59,686 bases of DNA from CAZMFZ01 sp964565665. GTDB lineage: Bacteria > Bacteroidota > Bacteroidia > Cytophagales > UBA9547. The notes beneath the pieces were generated by a model. That model was not told where the DNA came from. It saw only the letters and a program-made list of their open reading frames with translations, and did no database searches. Shown here piece by piece: positions 1-8,007 of this stretch. The position numbers and the translations under genes were made by a program. The stretch covers positions 1-59,686 of the forward strand of contig CAZMFZ010000003.1 of NCBI GenBank assembly GCA_964565665.1, read 5' to 3'. Within the stretch, counting starts at the first letter, position 1, and every line of letters begins with the position of its first letter.

Positions 1-190
1 CTTCAATATCATTTCGAGATGCAATGTGATAGAATTGTGTAATTCTATTATTTTTAAAAATTGACTGATGGTATTGAACTAGCTTCTGTTTTCGGTAATG
101 TAGGCTCCCATAATTATTAATATTTACTACAGAGCAAATTTCTTCAGCAATTTCAACGAGATCATAATAAACTACACAAAAATCATTCAT
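1..190 (-). CDS. Unknown protein, N-terminal fragment cut by the window edge
   Basis: An ATG at 190 (minus strand) opens a frame that stays open for 63 codons to the left edge with no stop. Its first eight bases overlap the end of the membrane protein gene upstream (the upstream TGA is at 183-185), an arrangement typical of translational coupling. The visible peptide begins MNDFCVVYYDLVEIAEEICS and is hydrophilic, with no signal peptide or membrane segment. I do not recognise the family. The context (flippase-like membrane protein, HAD phosphatase, nucleotidyltransferase) hints at a role in surface polysaccharide or lipid-linked sugar metabolism, which is inference only. Confidence 0.55.
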   Translation of the reverse strand, partial: MNDFCVVYYDLVEIAEEICSVVNINNYGSLHYRKQKLVQYHQSIFKNNRITQFYHIASRNDIE

Positions 191-1172
191 GAACCACAGC
201 TTTTTTAGTTCTACTAAAGTTAATAAAGTTTTTGGCTACCATTGAAATATAGATCACTATTCCAATTAATATTGCCGGTCCGAAAACAAGAAATTGGTAA
301 ATGTATGACATATTCAAGAAATCAAAATCGGGTTTTAAAGTGGAAACAATGTAAAAAGCCAGTTGAAAACCACTTAATCCTAAACTAGCGGAGTAGATTA
401 GGGATGATAAAAATACTAAAAAAGAGAGTAAAAATGTTAGTTTAATATCTAAGTACGACAAAACATACACAAACCCCAGAATTTCGCAACCCCATATAAG
501 CAAGCTTAGTAATACAATCGTAGAAGATCTATTTTTAAATATAATTCTTAAACTGGCTATTACATTGTAAATTCGGTTTGTAAAGGAGAGAAAAGAAATT
601 ACGATATTCCCTTTGTGTCGCTTGGCAAGAAAAAGATTAACAGTTTTTATATTTTCAGGTAGCACAAAATATATAAGTAGCACACTTATTATAAATAATA
701 CGCCTAATGCAATAGTAAATTTGAGCTGAATAAGCTGATAATTTTCAATTAATAAAGCAGTAAATAAGCCACAGAATAATATAAAAAAATCAATTGCTCT
801 TTCTGCTATAATAGTAATAAATGTTTTATTAATATCTTTTACGAGTTTATTTAATTCTACTATTCTGAAAATTTCTCCCAACTTGAATGGAATAATAATA
901 TTTACTGCATTGCAATAAAATTGCTTACCTACTAAATTACTCATGCTATAATTATGATTTTCTAGCATTACAGTAATTCTCAAAGCCCTAAGTAAATGCG
1001 AAAACAAGTAAAATATTGTTGAGGCCAATAAATTGAGATACCCTATTTCAAAGATATAATCTTTAAAACTATCAAAATGAGCATTGTTTGCTATGAAATT
1101 GTATAAAAATACTGTGAAAAATATCCCGATTACAACAAACAATATTTTGTAAAAAAAATCGATTTTGAGCAT
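183..1172 (-). CDS. Lysylphosphatidylglycerol synthase TM-domain (flippase-like) membrane protein
   Basis: A 329-residue polytopic inner-membrane protein with about eight hydrophobic segments. It carries the pattern of the LPG_synthase_TM/UPF0104 family: an arginine pair after the second segment (HLLRALRI, near residue 60), a P-x-K-x-GE-x-x-R motif (PFKLGEIFRI, near 95) and an ER-x-x-D motif (ERAIDFF, near 124). Family members either flip or modify phospholipids or act as membrane subunits in polysaccharide and glycolipid pathways. This protein has only the membrane part and no cytosolic aminoacyl-transferase domain, so lysyl-lipid synthesis is unlikely. The start ATG follows directly on the MLKIDFFYKI n-region. 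It overlaps the next minus-strand gene by eight bases, so the two are probably one transcript. Substrate unknown. Confidence 0.75.
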   Translation of the reverse strand: MLKIDFFYKILFVVIGIFFTVFLYNFIANNAHFDSFKDYIFEIGYLNLLASTIFYLFSHLLRALRITVMLENHNYSMSNLVGKQFYCNAVNIIIPFKLGEIFRIVELNKLVKDINKTFITIIAERAIDFFILFCGLFTALLIENYQLIQLKFTIALGVLFIISVLLIYFVLPENIKTVNLFLAKRHKGNIVISFLSFTNRIYNVIASLRIIFKNRSSTIVLLSLLIWGCEILGFVYVLSYLDIKLTFLLSFLVFLSSLIYSASLGLSGFQLAFYIVSTLKPDFDFLNMSYIYQFLVFGPAILIGIVIYISMVAKNFINFSRTKKAVVHE

Positions 1173-1320
1173 CTCATTTCACAGTTTTTGAATGGAAAAA
1201 CTAAAGTTTTTTTCTTCAGCTATTGTATTTCAAAACTGAAATTTCATTAAATTTTAATCCTAAAAAATAATGGTGCATATTACAAAATATTAAATTATTG
1301 TTCTAATAAATGTGTTACAA

Positions 1321-1683
1321 ATGAGAATTGTGATTGACTTAGATGGTACTATTTGCCCGATTAAAAATAAAGAAGAAAGTTATGCAGATTTATTACCTAA
1401 CGCTGGTGCGGTAGCAAAAATAAAAGAATTGAAAAATGCAGGACACTATATTATACTACAAACTGCTAGAAATATGGCAACATGTGAAAGTAATGTAGGA
1501 AAAGTAATGAAAAATATTGGCAAAATAACCCTTGATTGGCTAGAAATACATAAAATTGAGTACGATGAAATATTTTTCGGTAAGCCGAATGCGCAAGTAT
1601 ATATAGATGACAGAGCATTACGTTACAATTCATGGCAAGAAATAACCGATGAATATTTAACTCAAATCGCAAAAGAAAAATAG
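1321..1683 (+). CDS. HAD-superfamily phosphatase, capsule/polysaccharide type
   Basis: A small (120-residue) HAD-like hydrolase. Motif I is DLDGT at the N-terminus (IDLDGTI, with nucleophile and general-acid aspartates at residues 6 and 8); motif II is probably TAR (near 47); a lysine sits in FFGKP (near 87) and the metal-binding acidic motif is YIDDRA (near 96-101). There is no room for a cap domain, so it resembles the minimal phosphatases found beside sugar-nucleotide genes in capsule loci. I chose ATG at 1321, which puts the DxD motif where it usually lies; an in-frame GTG at 1312 would add three residues. The sugar nucleotidyltransferase follows after 24 bases on the same strand, so the pair probably act in sequence on a phosphorylated sugar. 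The exact substrate cannot be read from sequence. Confidence 0.8.
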   Translation: MRIVIDLDGTICPIKNKEESYADLLPNAGAVAKIKELKNAGHYIILQTARNMATCESNVGKVMKNIGKITLDWLEIHKIEYDEIFFGKPNAQVYIDDRALRYNSWQEITDEYLTQIAKEK

Positions 1684-1707
1684 ATAGAATTTTAATGTAA
1701 CACTTAC

Positions 1708-2424
1708 ATGAAAGTAATAATGCCAATGGCTGGCCGAGGGTCAAGGTTTTTAGTGAGTAATTACAATCGCCCCAAACCATTGATTGAGGTTTTTGGTAAG
1801 CCAATGTTTATTCACGCACTTAAAAGTTTGGAGAATGTTAGTTTCAACCAAATTATATTTATCGCATTAATTGAACACCAAGTATCTTTTGATTTGAATA
1901 GTATTATTGAAAGTGAGATAAAAATAAAAAGTGAATTATTGCTTATTTCTGAGGTTACTGAAGGACAATTATGTACTGCCTTAATTGCAAAAGAATTAAT
2001 AAATACTGATGAAGACATACTTATAATAAGTGCTGATACGATAGTAGAATCGGATATTGGTAATGATATTAAGGTTAAATCGGCTGATTGTGAAGGAATA
2101 ATATCTGTTGCCAATATGCTTGGTGATAGATGGAGTTTTGCCAAAACAAACTCAATGGGAAATGTAATTGAAGTAACAGAAAAATTAAGAATTTCTGATA
2201 ACGCTAGTACTGGTTTATATTATTTTTCTAATGGAAAAAAATTTGTAGATAGAGCCGAGAAAATGATTGCTGATAAAAAAACTACCAAAGGTGAATATTT
2301 CATAATGCCTTTGTATCGTGATTATATAGATGCAGGGGAAAACATCAGATTGTCTAACGCCAGCCGAATGTGGGATTTGGGTACACCAGAATCATTGCAT
2401 GAGTTTTTAGTGAATGAGAGGTGA
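1708..2424 (+). CDS. Sugar-phosphate nucleotidyltransferase (NTP_transferase family)
   Basis: A 238-residue enzyme of the nucleotidyl transferase fold that makes NDP-sugars from NTP and a sugar-1-phosphate. The N-terminal pyrophosphorylase loop is PMAGRGSRF followed by NRPKPLIEVFGKPM (residues 5-31), the signature of the glucose-1-phosphate thymidylyl/uridylyltransferase superfamily. An SADT segment (near 109) corresponds to the metal-binding region, and MWDLGTPESL near the C-terminus is the usual closing motif. The length suits a single catalytic domain without a left-handed beta-helix acyl/acetyltransferase tail. It forms a likely two-gene unit with the HAD phosphatase just upstream and converges on the GH3-family gene. 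Base and sugar specificity are not determinable here. Confidence 0.82.
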   Translation: MKVIMPMAGRGSRFLVSNYNRPKPLIEVFGKPMFIHALKSLENVSFNQIIFIALIEHQVSFDLNSIIESEIKIKSELLLISEVTEGQLCTALIAKELINTDEDILIISADTIVESDIGNDIKVKSADCEGIISVANMLGDRWSFAKTNSMGNVIEVTEKLRISDNASTGLYYFSNGKKFVDRAEKMIADKKTTKGEYFIMPLYRDYIDAGENIRLSNASRMWDLGTPESLHEFLVNER

Positions 2425-2483
2425 ATTGTTTCTCTACAATATTTTAAAATAATATTTTAATGAAATTCATTATCTGCCTATGT

Positions 2484-3995
2484 TTAGATACCTGATATCT
2501 GTTTTATTTCATCTACATAATGCCGAGAGTTAGATAGCCTAGGCACTTTGTGCTGCCCACCTAATTTGTTTTTCGATTTGAGCCATTTGTAAAAACTTCC
2601 ATTTACTAAAATGTGAACGATGGGCATTTGCAAGGCAATATCTTGGTATCGCTTTGCATCGTAATCGGAATTGATTTGCCTAAGAGTAGTATCTAATATT
2701 TGGGTAAATATTTCAAGCGATTTAGGTGCAATTTCAAACTCAATCAACCATTCATGGCCTCCTTTTTGGCTTCCGCTCATAAAAATTGGGCAAGCTGAGT
2801 AATCTTTCAGTACAGCATTTGTTTGCTCACAAGCCCTTGTAATTGCTAAATCGGCATTTTCTATTACCACTTCTTCACCAAAAGCATTGATAAAATGTTT
2901 TGTGCGTCCAGTAATTTTAAATCGGTAAGGAATAAGGGTTGTAAAGCGAATCGTATCGCCAATCATATATCGCCAAAGGCCTGCATTGGTAGAAATTATT
3001 ATGGCATAGTTCCTATTTAACTCTACATTTTGAAGGGTAACAGCCTTTGGATGTTCATTTTCAATTTCCTCTAAAGGAATAAACTCATAAAATACTCCAT
3101 GATCAATCATCAATAACATATCATCAGCACCTTTGCGATCTTGAACACCAAAAAATCCCTCAGAAGCACTGTAAAGCTCTACGTAATGAATGTAAGGGCA
3201 CATTTTCAAGAACAAATCTTTATAAGGAACGAATGAAACAGCCCCGTGCATAAACAGTTCCAGGTTAGGCCATACTTCTTGAATATTCGATTTTCCCGTT
3301 GTCTCCAGCATTTTTTGTAACACTACTACCATCCAAGTAGGCACGCCCGATAGGCTGGTGATATTTTCATCGGCACAGGTCTCTATCATTCGCTGAATTT
3401 TATCTTCCCATTTTGGGAGCATAAATATTTCTTTGGCAGGAGCACGGGAGTATTCGGCCCATACAGGTAGGTGTTCTACAAATAAAGCTGATACATCACC
3501 AACTCTGGTTTCGGGATTGAAAGGATTTGGATAATGGGTTCCGCCAATGGATAGCGTTTTGCCATCAAATACCTTCGAATTGGGATTGAAGTGATTGAAG
3601 TAAAGGGCAATCATATCACGCCCACATTTGTTGTGGCAGTCGTCTAATGCTTCATACGATACAGGAATGTACTTGCTTCTATCATTAGTGGTACCTGATG
3701 ACTTTGAAAACCACTCAATTTTAGAATGCCAAAGTATGTTTTGCTCACCTTTCAGCATCCTTTCGATATATGGATATAGCTGCTCGTAAGTGGAAATAGG
3801 AACCCTGCTTTGGAATTTGTCGATTGTCAAGTCGCCATCGTATCCGTACTTTACGCCCCACTCTGTATTTTTTGATTGGGAGATAAGATCTTTAAACACA
3901 ATGTACTGTACCTCGTGTGGATTTTCCATAAACCTGCGGATTTCAGTTACCCGAGGCTCAATAAGGAATTTTAGAACAGAATTTATTAAGCCCAA
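2484..3995 (-). CDS. GH3-family acyl-acid amido synthetase-like protein
   Basis: A 503-residue cytosolic protein of the GH3 family (named for plant auxin-responsive proteins), an ANL-type adenylating enzyme that activates a carboxylate with ATP and, in plants, conjugates it to an amino acid. The ATP-binding motif I, SSGTTNDRSKYIP (residues 99-111), is clear, and the C-terminal ITGRTKHFINAFGEE segment matches the family hinge region. GH3-like genes are common in Bacteroidota but their substrates are largely unknown. No ATG precedes the family-like start; TTG at 3995 gives the usual MGLINSVL beginning. It is the last gene of a likely unit lptB - aspartic protease - GH3 (gaps of 24 and 38 bases), so an envelope-lipid link is conceivable but unproven. 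Confidence 0.85.
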   Translation of the reverse strand: MGLINSVLKFLIEPRVTEIRRFMENPHEVQYIVFKDLISQSKNTEWGVKYGYDGDLTIDKFQSRVPISTYEQLYPYIERMLKGEQNILWHSKIEWFSKSSGTTNDRSKYIPVSYEALDDCHNKCGRDMIALYFNHFNPNSKVFDGKTLSIGGTHYPNPFNPETRVGDVSALFVEHLPVWAEYSRAPAKEIFMLPKWEDKIQRMIETCADENITSLSGVPTWMVVVLQKMLETTGKSNIQEVWPNLELFMHGAVSFVPYKDLFLKMCPYIHYVELYSASEGFFGVQDRKGADDMLLMIDHGVFYEFIPLEEIENEHPKAVTLQNVELNRNYAIIISTNAGLWRYMIGDTIRFTTLIPYRFKITGRTKHFINAFGEEVVIENADLAITRACEQTNAVLKDYSACPIFMSGSQKGGHEWLIEFEIAPKSLEIFTQILDTTLRQINSDYDAKRYQDIALQMPIVHILVNGSFYKWLKSKNKLGGQHKVPRLSNSRHYVDEIKQISGI

Positions 3996-4033
3996 AAGTG
4001 AAAACTTGTGTTTAAGTTAGAAATAACTATGGT

Positions 4034-4465
4034 TTACTTTCTGATACCATGCAGTGCGTGAACGGCTTTGTTAGGTCTGGAAGGGGGGAGCTTCAACATC
4101 TGATCAATCGGGTCGATAATTACATCCATTCCTTCAATCGGAATTACACCCAATAGAGGCTCTGCATTGCCAGGAAGTACTATGGCATTTACGGTAGTTT
4201 GTCTATTAAGAAATTTAACGGTTACAGGTCCTACTATTTCAACTTCAATCAGCGAACCATCGGCTAGGCGAGCGGTAGTTATCTCTATCAAGTCGAGTTC
4301 TAGTTGCATTTTTATCTCTTCATTGATACATAAATCGATTGCACCAGAATCAACTAGAATATTAACATCGTATGATTTCGCCTCTTCGGCATTTTTATAG
4401 CCTTTGTTTACTAAGGCCACATGAATAGTATTTATCAGTTTAATATTTGCGTGTGTAAATCTCAT
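4034..4465 (-). CDS. Retropepsin-like (clan AA) aspartic protease
   Basis: A 143-residue protein with the one-domain retropepsin pattern: a hydrophobic strand then V-D-S-G-A (NILVDSGAIDL, D39), an ADGS turn typical of the flap-preceding hairpin (LADGSLIEV, near 87), and a hydrophobic-hydrophobic-G motif (PLLGVIPIEGMDVIID, near 105-120). Such single-domain proteins must dimerise to form the two-aspartate active site. No signal peptide or membrane anchor is visible, suggesting a cytosolic location. The active-site triplet is DSG rather than DTG, which is tolerated in the clan. It lies between lptB and the GH3-family gene with short gaps. The function of bacterial stand-alone members is poorly known. 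Confidence 0.72.
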   Translation of the reverse strand: MRFTHANIKLINTIHVALVNKGYKNAEEAKSYDVNILVDSGAIDLCINEEIKMQLELDLIEITTARLADGSLIEVEIVGPVTVKFLNRQTTVNAIVLPGNAEPLLGVIPIEGMDVIIDPIDQMLKLPPSRPNKAVHALHGIRK

Positions 4466-4489
4466 ACGATTTTTTTTATATGTGAAGTA

Positions 4490-5221
4490 TTAATATTTCT
4501 TTTTCAGTGCAAAGTTTTTGCCTAAATATAATCTTCTCACTTCTTCATCATCGGCCAATTCTTGTGGAGTTCCGGATTTTAGCAAGCTGCCCGAATACAT
4601 TAAGTAGGCTCTATCTGTAATCGATAGCGTTTCATCTACATTATGGTCTGTAATCAATATGCCTATGTTTTTCTGCTTTAGTTTGGAAACTATGCCTTGT
4701 ATCTCCTCAACTGCAATGGGATCGACACCAGCAAAAGGCTCATCGAGCAGCACAAAATGCGGACTTACAGCCAAGGCACGGGCTATTTCAGTTCGTCTGC
4801 GTTCACCTCCTGAAAGCACCCTGCCCATGTTTTTTCGTACGTGTTTCAAACTAAATTCTTCCAACAGAGATTCTACTTTTTCAATTCTTTCCTGCTTTGG
4901 CATTTTTGTCATTTCCAGCACTGCCATTATGTTGTCTTCAACAGAAAGTTCTCTGAAAACAGAAGCTTCCTGAGCCAAATACCCAACGCCTTTCTGTGCC
5001 CTACGATACATAGGCAGGCTTGTAATCTCCTCATTATCAAGAAATATTTTGCCGCTATTGGGTTTTATCAACCCTACAGTCATGTAGAAGCTGGTGGTTT
5101 TGCCTGCTCCATTTGGGCCAAGCAAACCCACTATTTCGCCTTGGGCTACCTGAAACGACACATCGTTTACCACTGCCCTGCCTTTGTATTTTTTAACTAG
5201 ATTTTCTGAACGAAGTAGCAT
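4490..5221 (-). CDS. lptB: LPS export ABC transporter ATP-binding protein LptB
   Basis: The ATPase that powers lipopolysaccharide extraction from the inner membrane together with LptF/LptG. Motifs in order: Walker A GPNGAGKTT, Q-loop (YLAQEASVF), signature LSGGERRRTEIARAL (the LptB-typical GGERRR), Walker B VLLDEPFAGVDP, and the H-loop TDHNV. From ATG at 5221 it is 243 residues, the normal LptB length, beginning MLLRSENLVKKYKGR. An in-frame ATG at 5248 is less likely, because it would add nine atypical residues and overlap the terminator hairpin of the preceding gene. No lptC, lptF or lptG is in the window. The following genes (aspartic protease, GH3) are close enough to share its transcript. 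Confidence 0.93.
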   Translation of the reverse strand: MLLRSENLVKKYKGRAVVNDVSFQVAQGEIVGLLGPNGAGKTTSFYMTVGLIKPNSGKIFLDNEEITSLPMYRRAQKGVGYLAQEASVFRELSVEDNIMAVLEMTKMPKQERIEKVESLLEEFSLKHVRKNMGRVLSGGERRRTEIARALAVSPHFVLLDEPFAGVDPIAVEEIQGIVSKLKQKNIGILITDHNVDETLSITDRAYLMYSGSLLKSGTPQELADDEEVRRLYLGKNFALKKKY

Positions 5222-5234
5222 TTCGATGATTTGT

Positions 5235-5255
5235 AAAAACGATTGCAAGAATCGT
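5235..5255 (-). terminator. Probable rho-independent terminator after the HAMP-GAF gene
   Basis: Read on the minus strand, ACGATT-(5-base loop)-AATCGT is followed by a short U-rich run (TTTTTAC). The stem is only six base pairs, so it is a modest terminator, but it is well placed between the stop of the sensor-like gene (5393) and the ATG of lptB (5221). Confidence 0.45.
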
Positions 5256-5392
5256 CTTTAAAACTAATGAATAAAAATTATGCTACGAAATTATAGGGAT
5301 ATAAAATACAATCAAATTGTAATGGCCAATGAAGGCAAGGAGATATCCATTATTATTGAAGCCAATGGCAAAATTTACGCATTCATTAGTTT

Positions 5393-7039
5393 TCAATTTC
5401 TATCAGCATTGCCCAACAACTCTTTCAGGTTCTCAATTTCATCTAAATATTGGCGTTCTTTTCTTTGCATTTCTTCCTGTGTGGCATGCAATTCTTCTAG
5501 GTTTTGCCTCATTTCTTCTTCTTGAGCCCGCAAACACTCTGAAGCGAAAGTGGTTTCTTTCAATAGTTTTTGGGTGAGATTATTCCGCATAATTGTAGAA
5601 ATCATAGAGGCAATATTTTCACAAATTTTCTCTAGAAATTCCATCTCATAATTCTGAAATTCACGAAACGATGCCAATTCAACTACGCCTACCACTTGTT
5701 CATTTGATTTAATAGGTACTAGCAATAAACATTTTGGTGCAGCACCTCCCAAGCCCGATGTAATGGTAATATACTCTGCAGGTACTTGCGTTAAATATAT
5801 TTTATCGGCTTCCAAGTAGCACTGCCCAAGCAAACCTTCGCCCAATTCAATTTCTTTATTTACAAACTTTTTACGCTCAAAAGCATAGCACGATATTAAA
5901 TTAAGATTTTTAGAGGTTTCATTAAATATATAAATGCCGCCCTGGTTTGCTTTTAGGTATTTTACCAGTTCTTTGATGAGTTCATCGCAAAGTACGCTGA
6001 GTTCCCTATCTGTATTTCTTAGTATTTCAGCAAATTTTGTCTGCCCTACATTTGCCCAGTTGAGTTGTTTCTCTTTGATAGAATAGGTTTCGAGGTCGTT
6101 TTTCATTGCCAAAAGGGCATTTCCCAATACATCTTTTTCGCTAAGAGGTTCAAAATCATGATTAAAATTGCCTTTTCCAATTTCTATCGTAAAGTTGCTT
6201 GCATTTCGCAAATTGGCCGAAAGCTTATTAGAAGAAACTATAATATCTGATAGCTCATCACTTGTTTTTGATACTTCATTGGGCAGTTCCCCTAAGGCCA
6301 GTTGATTGAGTAGTTTTACAGGTTTATCAATGGATATGCTCAAGGATTTAATAAAGTAATTCCAAAGCAGGAAGTATATTATAGCCAACAAAATTGTGAT
6401 TACAACTACAGTTATTACGAATCGCTGTATTCTAATGTTTAATCTATATGCGGTACCTTCGGCTTTTATTTCAAATTCACGAATAAACTTACCAAAATAT
6501 CCAGACCAAAACATAGATATCGCTTTTTCAAACTCGGGGATATTAACTTTATTTAAAATACTATCAGCTTTTATTCCATTCAAATCAACACCGCTATCGA
6601 CCAAAGCCTTTACTCTCTTTAAAGCTTGGAATTTCCTCTCTGTTAAAAGGATAGAGTTTTTTTCAGCAAATTCAAGATCATCTTTGAACTCTGCAGTAAT
6701 GCCAAGGGTATCTAAGTAATTAGTATATGATTTTCTAACTTTTGTCTTTGCGTTTTCCAAATCTTGTGCTTCTCTTCGAACCACTTGCTCTAACTCTTCT
6801 TTTCCCAAATAAATACTCCTATAAACAGTTAGTTGAGTAGAATTGGTATTCATTGCGTCTGCCAATACGCCAATTTGCAAGGCATGAAGCCTGGATTTGT
6901 AATTAATGTATTCTCTTCGTATTTCATTGGCTTGTATAAATACATACACCGAAAAAGCAACCATAATGGATAAAAAGCTGAAAATCAGTATGGTAGTTCT
7001 TCCCTTTATTGTTTTGGTAAATTCTGTTATTTTATTCAT
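5393..7039 (-). CDS. Membrane sensor-like protein with HAMP and GAF domains, no output domain
   Basis: A 548-residue protein with an N-terminal membrane segment (about residues 15-37), a roughly 170-residue predominantly helical periplasmic sensor region, a second membrane segment (about 208-230, FVITVVVITILLAIIYFLL), a HAMP-like linker, a GAF domain (about 335-480, with GEGLLGQCY and CLLLVPIKSNEQVVGVVELAS) and a C-terminal coiled coil rich in E, Q and L. There is no histidine kinase, cyclase, phosphatase or receiver domain; the protein ends in the coiled coil. Similar GAF proteins with a terminal LEELHATQEEM-type helix are frequent in Bacteroidota, where they may signal through partner proteins. 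Ligand and partner are unknown. A scaffold gap lies 52 bases upstream, so the promoter region is incomplete. Confidence 0.75.
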   Translation of the reverse strand: MNKITEFTKTIKGRTTILIFSFLSIMVAFSVYVFIQANEIRREYINYKSRLHALQIGVLADAMNTNSTQLTVYRSIYLGKEELEQVVRREAQDLENAKTKVRKSYTNYLDTLGITAEFKDDLEFAEKNSILLTERKFQALKRVKALVDSGVDLNGIKADSILNKVNIPEFEKAISMFWSGYFGKFIREFEIKAEGTAYRLNIRIQRFVITVVVITILLAIIYFLLWNYFIKSLSISIDKPVKLLNQLALGELPNEVSKTSDELSDIIVSSNKLSANLRNASNFTIEIGKGNFNHDFEPLSEKDVLGNALLAMKNDLETYSIKEKQLNWANVGQTKFAEILRNTDRELSVLCDELIKELVKYLKANQGGIYIFNETSKNLNLISCYAFERKKFVNKEIELGEGLLGQCYLEADKIYLTQVPAEYITITSGLGGAAPKCLLLVPIKSNEQVVGVVELASFREFQNYEMEFLEKICENIASMISTIMRNNLTQKLLKETTFASECLRAQEEEMRQNLEELHATQEEMQRKERQYLDEIENLKELLGNADRN

Positions 7040-7422
7040 TAATATAAAATGTTACATTTTTTCAGTAAATAATGCTTTTTTAACGAAGTANNNNNNNNNN
7101 GTTTTTAGTTCGTATCTACATTTTACTATTGAAAATGAAATAATATCAATCGACTATTATAAATTTTGGCAATCATAAATAGAAGTTGAACGCAACAAAC
7201 TCAACCTTTAACAAATTTTTCTTAAAAATTTTGTAAAAAGCCCAACCAAGCTCACAAAACACGACATTTTTTATGATTACCTTTAAACTTTGGCAAAATG
7301 TACCTAATATAATATAGTGGAGAATTAAGAAATCAGAAAAATAAAAATCACTTTTCAGTAGTAGATAATTTTAAAGCCATTAATTTAGTGGTTTGTAAAC
7401 CCGATAATAAATAAAATAAAAC
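7040..7422. other. Intergenic region containing a scaffold gap
   Basis: AT-rich non-coding DNA between the divergent sensor-like gene and the lysine-tailed secreted protein. It contains ten Ns at 7091-7100, so the true distance and any missing gene are unknown. No tRNA or convincing small gene is visible. A fragment at 7282-7300 (TTTAAACTTTGGCAAAATG) weakly resembles the palindromic repeat at 19031-19059. Confidence 0.6.
7091..7100. other. Assembly gap (ten Ns)
   Basis: A run of exactly ten Ns marks a scaffold join of unknown real length. Neighbourhood conclusions that cross this point, such as the divergent arrangement of the sensor gene and the metal-binding pair, rest on the assembler being right. 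Confidence 0.98.
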
Positions 7423-8007
7423 ATGAAAAATAATCGTTTAGCAATCATTATTGCTTTAAGCATTGCTTTTTGCTTTCAAGCATTTGCTCAGGTATTAAAT
7501 TACCAAAAATTAAAAGTACCCACTGTAGATGGAGGTGGAAAGGTATTTGATGCGGCCAAAACCCCCATTGGAAGAATAGACAGGGAAGGCGTAATTTACG
7601 ATGCAGCTGGAGCGAAAGTGGCTCATTTCGACCCATTTAGAAATGTGCTAGAAGATGCTACCGAACAAAACTTTGGCAAAAGCGATAATGAGGGAAATCA
7701 TTTGCTTGTGGATGGAAAGAAAGTGATTACTTGGAAATCGAACCATCCTGAAAATGCAGGCTTGCAACTTTGCTTGATTAAAAATAAAACTGGAGATATT
7801 GTAGGCACTGTTAATAAAGTATATAAAGAGTATGGAACTGGAGCTTTGTTTTATTTGGTTAAGAAATATGTGAAAGCTACTGAAACTGTAGCTACTACTG
7901 TTACCAAGAAAACAGTAACCAAAACTTCAAAACCTGCTGCAAAAAAGAAGGTAGTGAAGAAAACAACAACAAAGAAAACCATTACGAAAAAGAAAACTAA
8001 AAAATGA
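7423..8007 (+). CDS. Secreted protein with a lysine/threonine-rich tail, unknown function
   Basis: A 194-residue exported protein. Residues 1-22 form a signal peptide (basic n-region, hydrophobic core, FCFQAFA just before the cut). The mature part starts with repeated short beta-like units around VFDAAKTPIGRIDREGVIYDAAG, with a second D-x-x-G-x-x-V-A-x-F unit. The last 48 residues are extremely basic (K/T-rich, histone-tail-like) with no acidic residue after about residue 155. I do not recognise a named family for the core. The next gene, a secreted heavy-metal-binding protein, starts inside its stop codon (ATGA overlap), so the two are co-translated and probably functionally linked. The tail could bind polyanions such as LPS, DNA or exopolysaccharide; that is inference. 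Confidence 0.7.
   Translation: MKNNRLAIIIALSIAFCFQAFAQVLNYQKLKVPTVDGGGKVFDAAKTPIGRIDREGVIYDAAGAKVAHFDPFRNVLEDATEQNFGKSDNEGNHLLVDGKKVITWKSNHPENAGLQLCLIKNKTGDIVGTVNKVYKEYGTGALFYLVKKYVKATETVATTVTKKTVTKTSKPAAKKKVVKKTTTKKTITKKKTKK

Noticed and set aside
5222..5248. Upstream ATG extending LptB by nine residues
   Set aside because: It overlaps a terminator hairpin of the preceding gene, and LptB proteins start close to the L-x-x-E-N-L-x-K motif.
6906..7178. ORF crossing the N gap on the plus strand
   Set aside because: It is opposite the HAMP-GAF gene and contains unknown residues from the Ns; no family resemblance.
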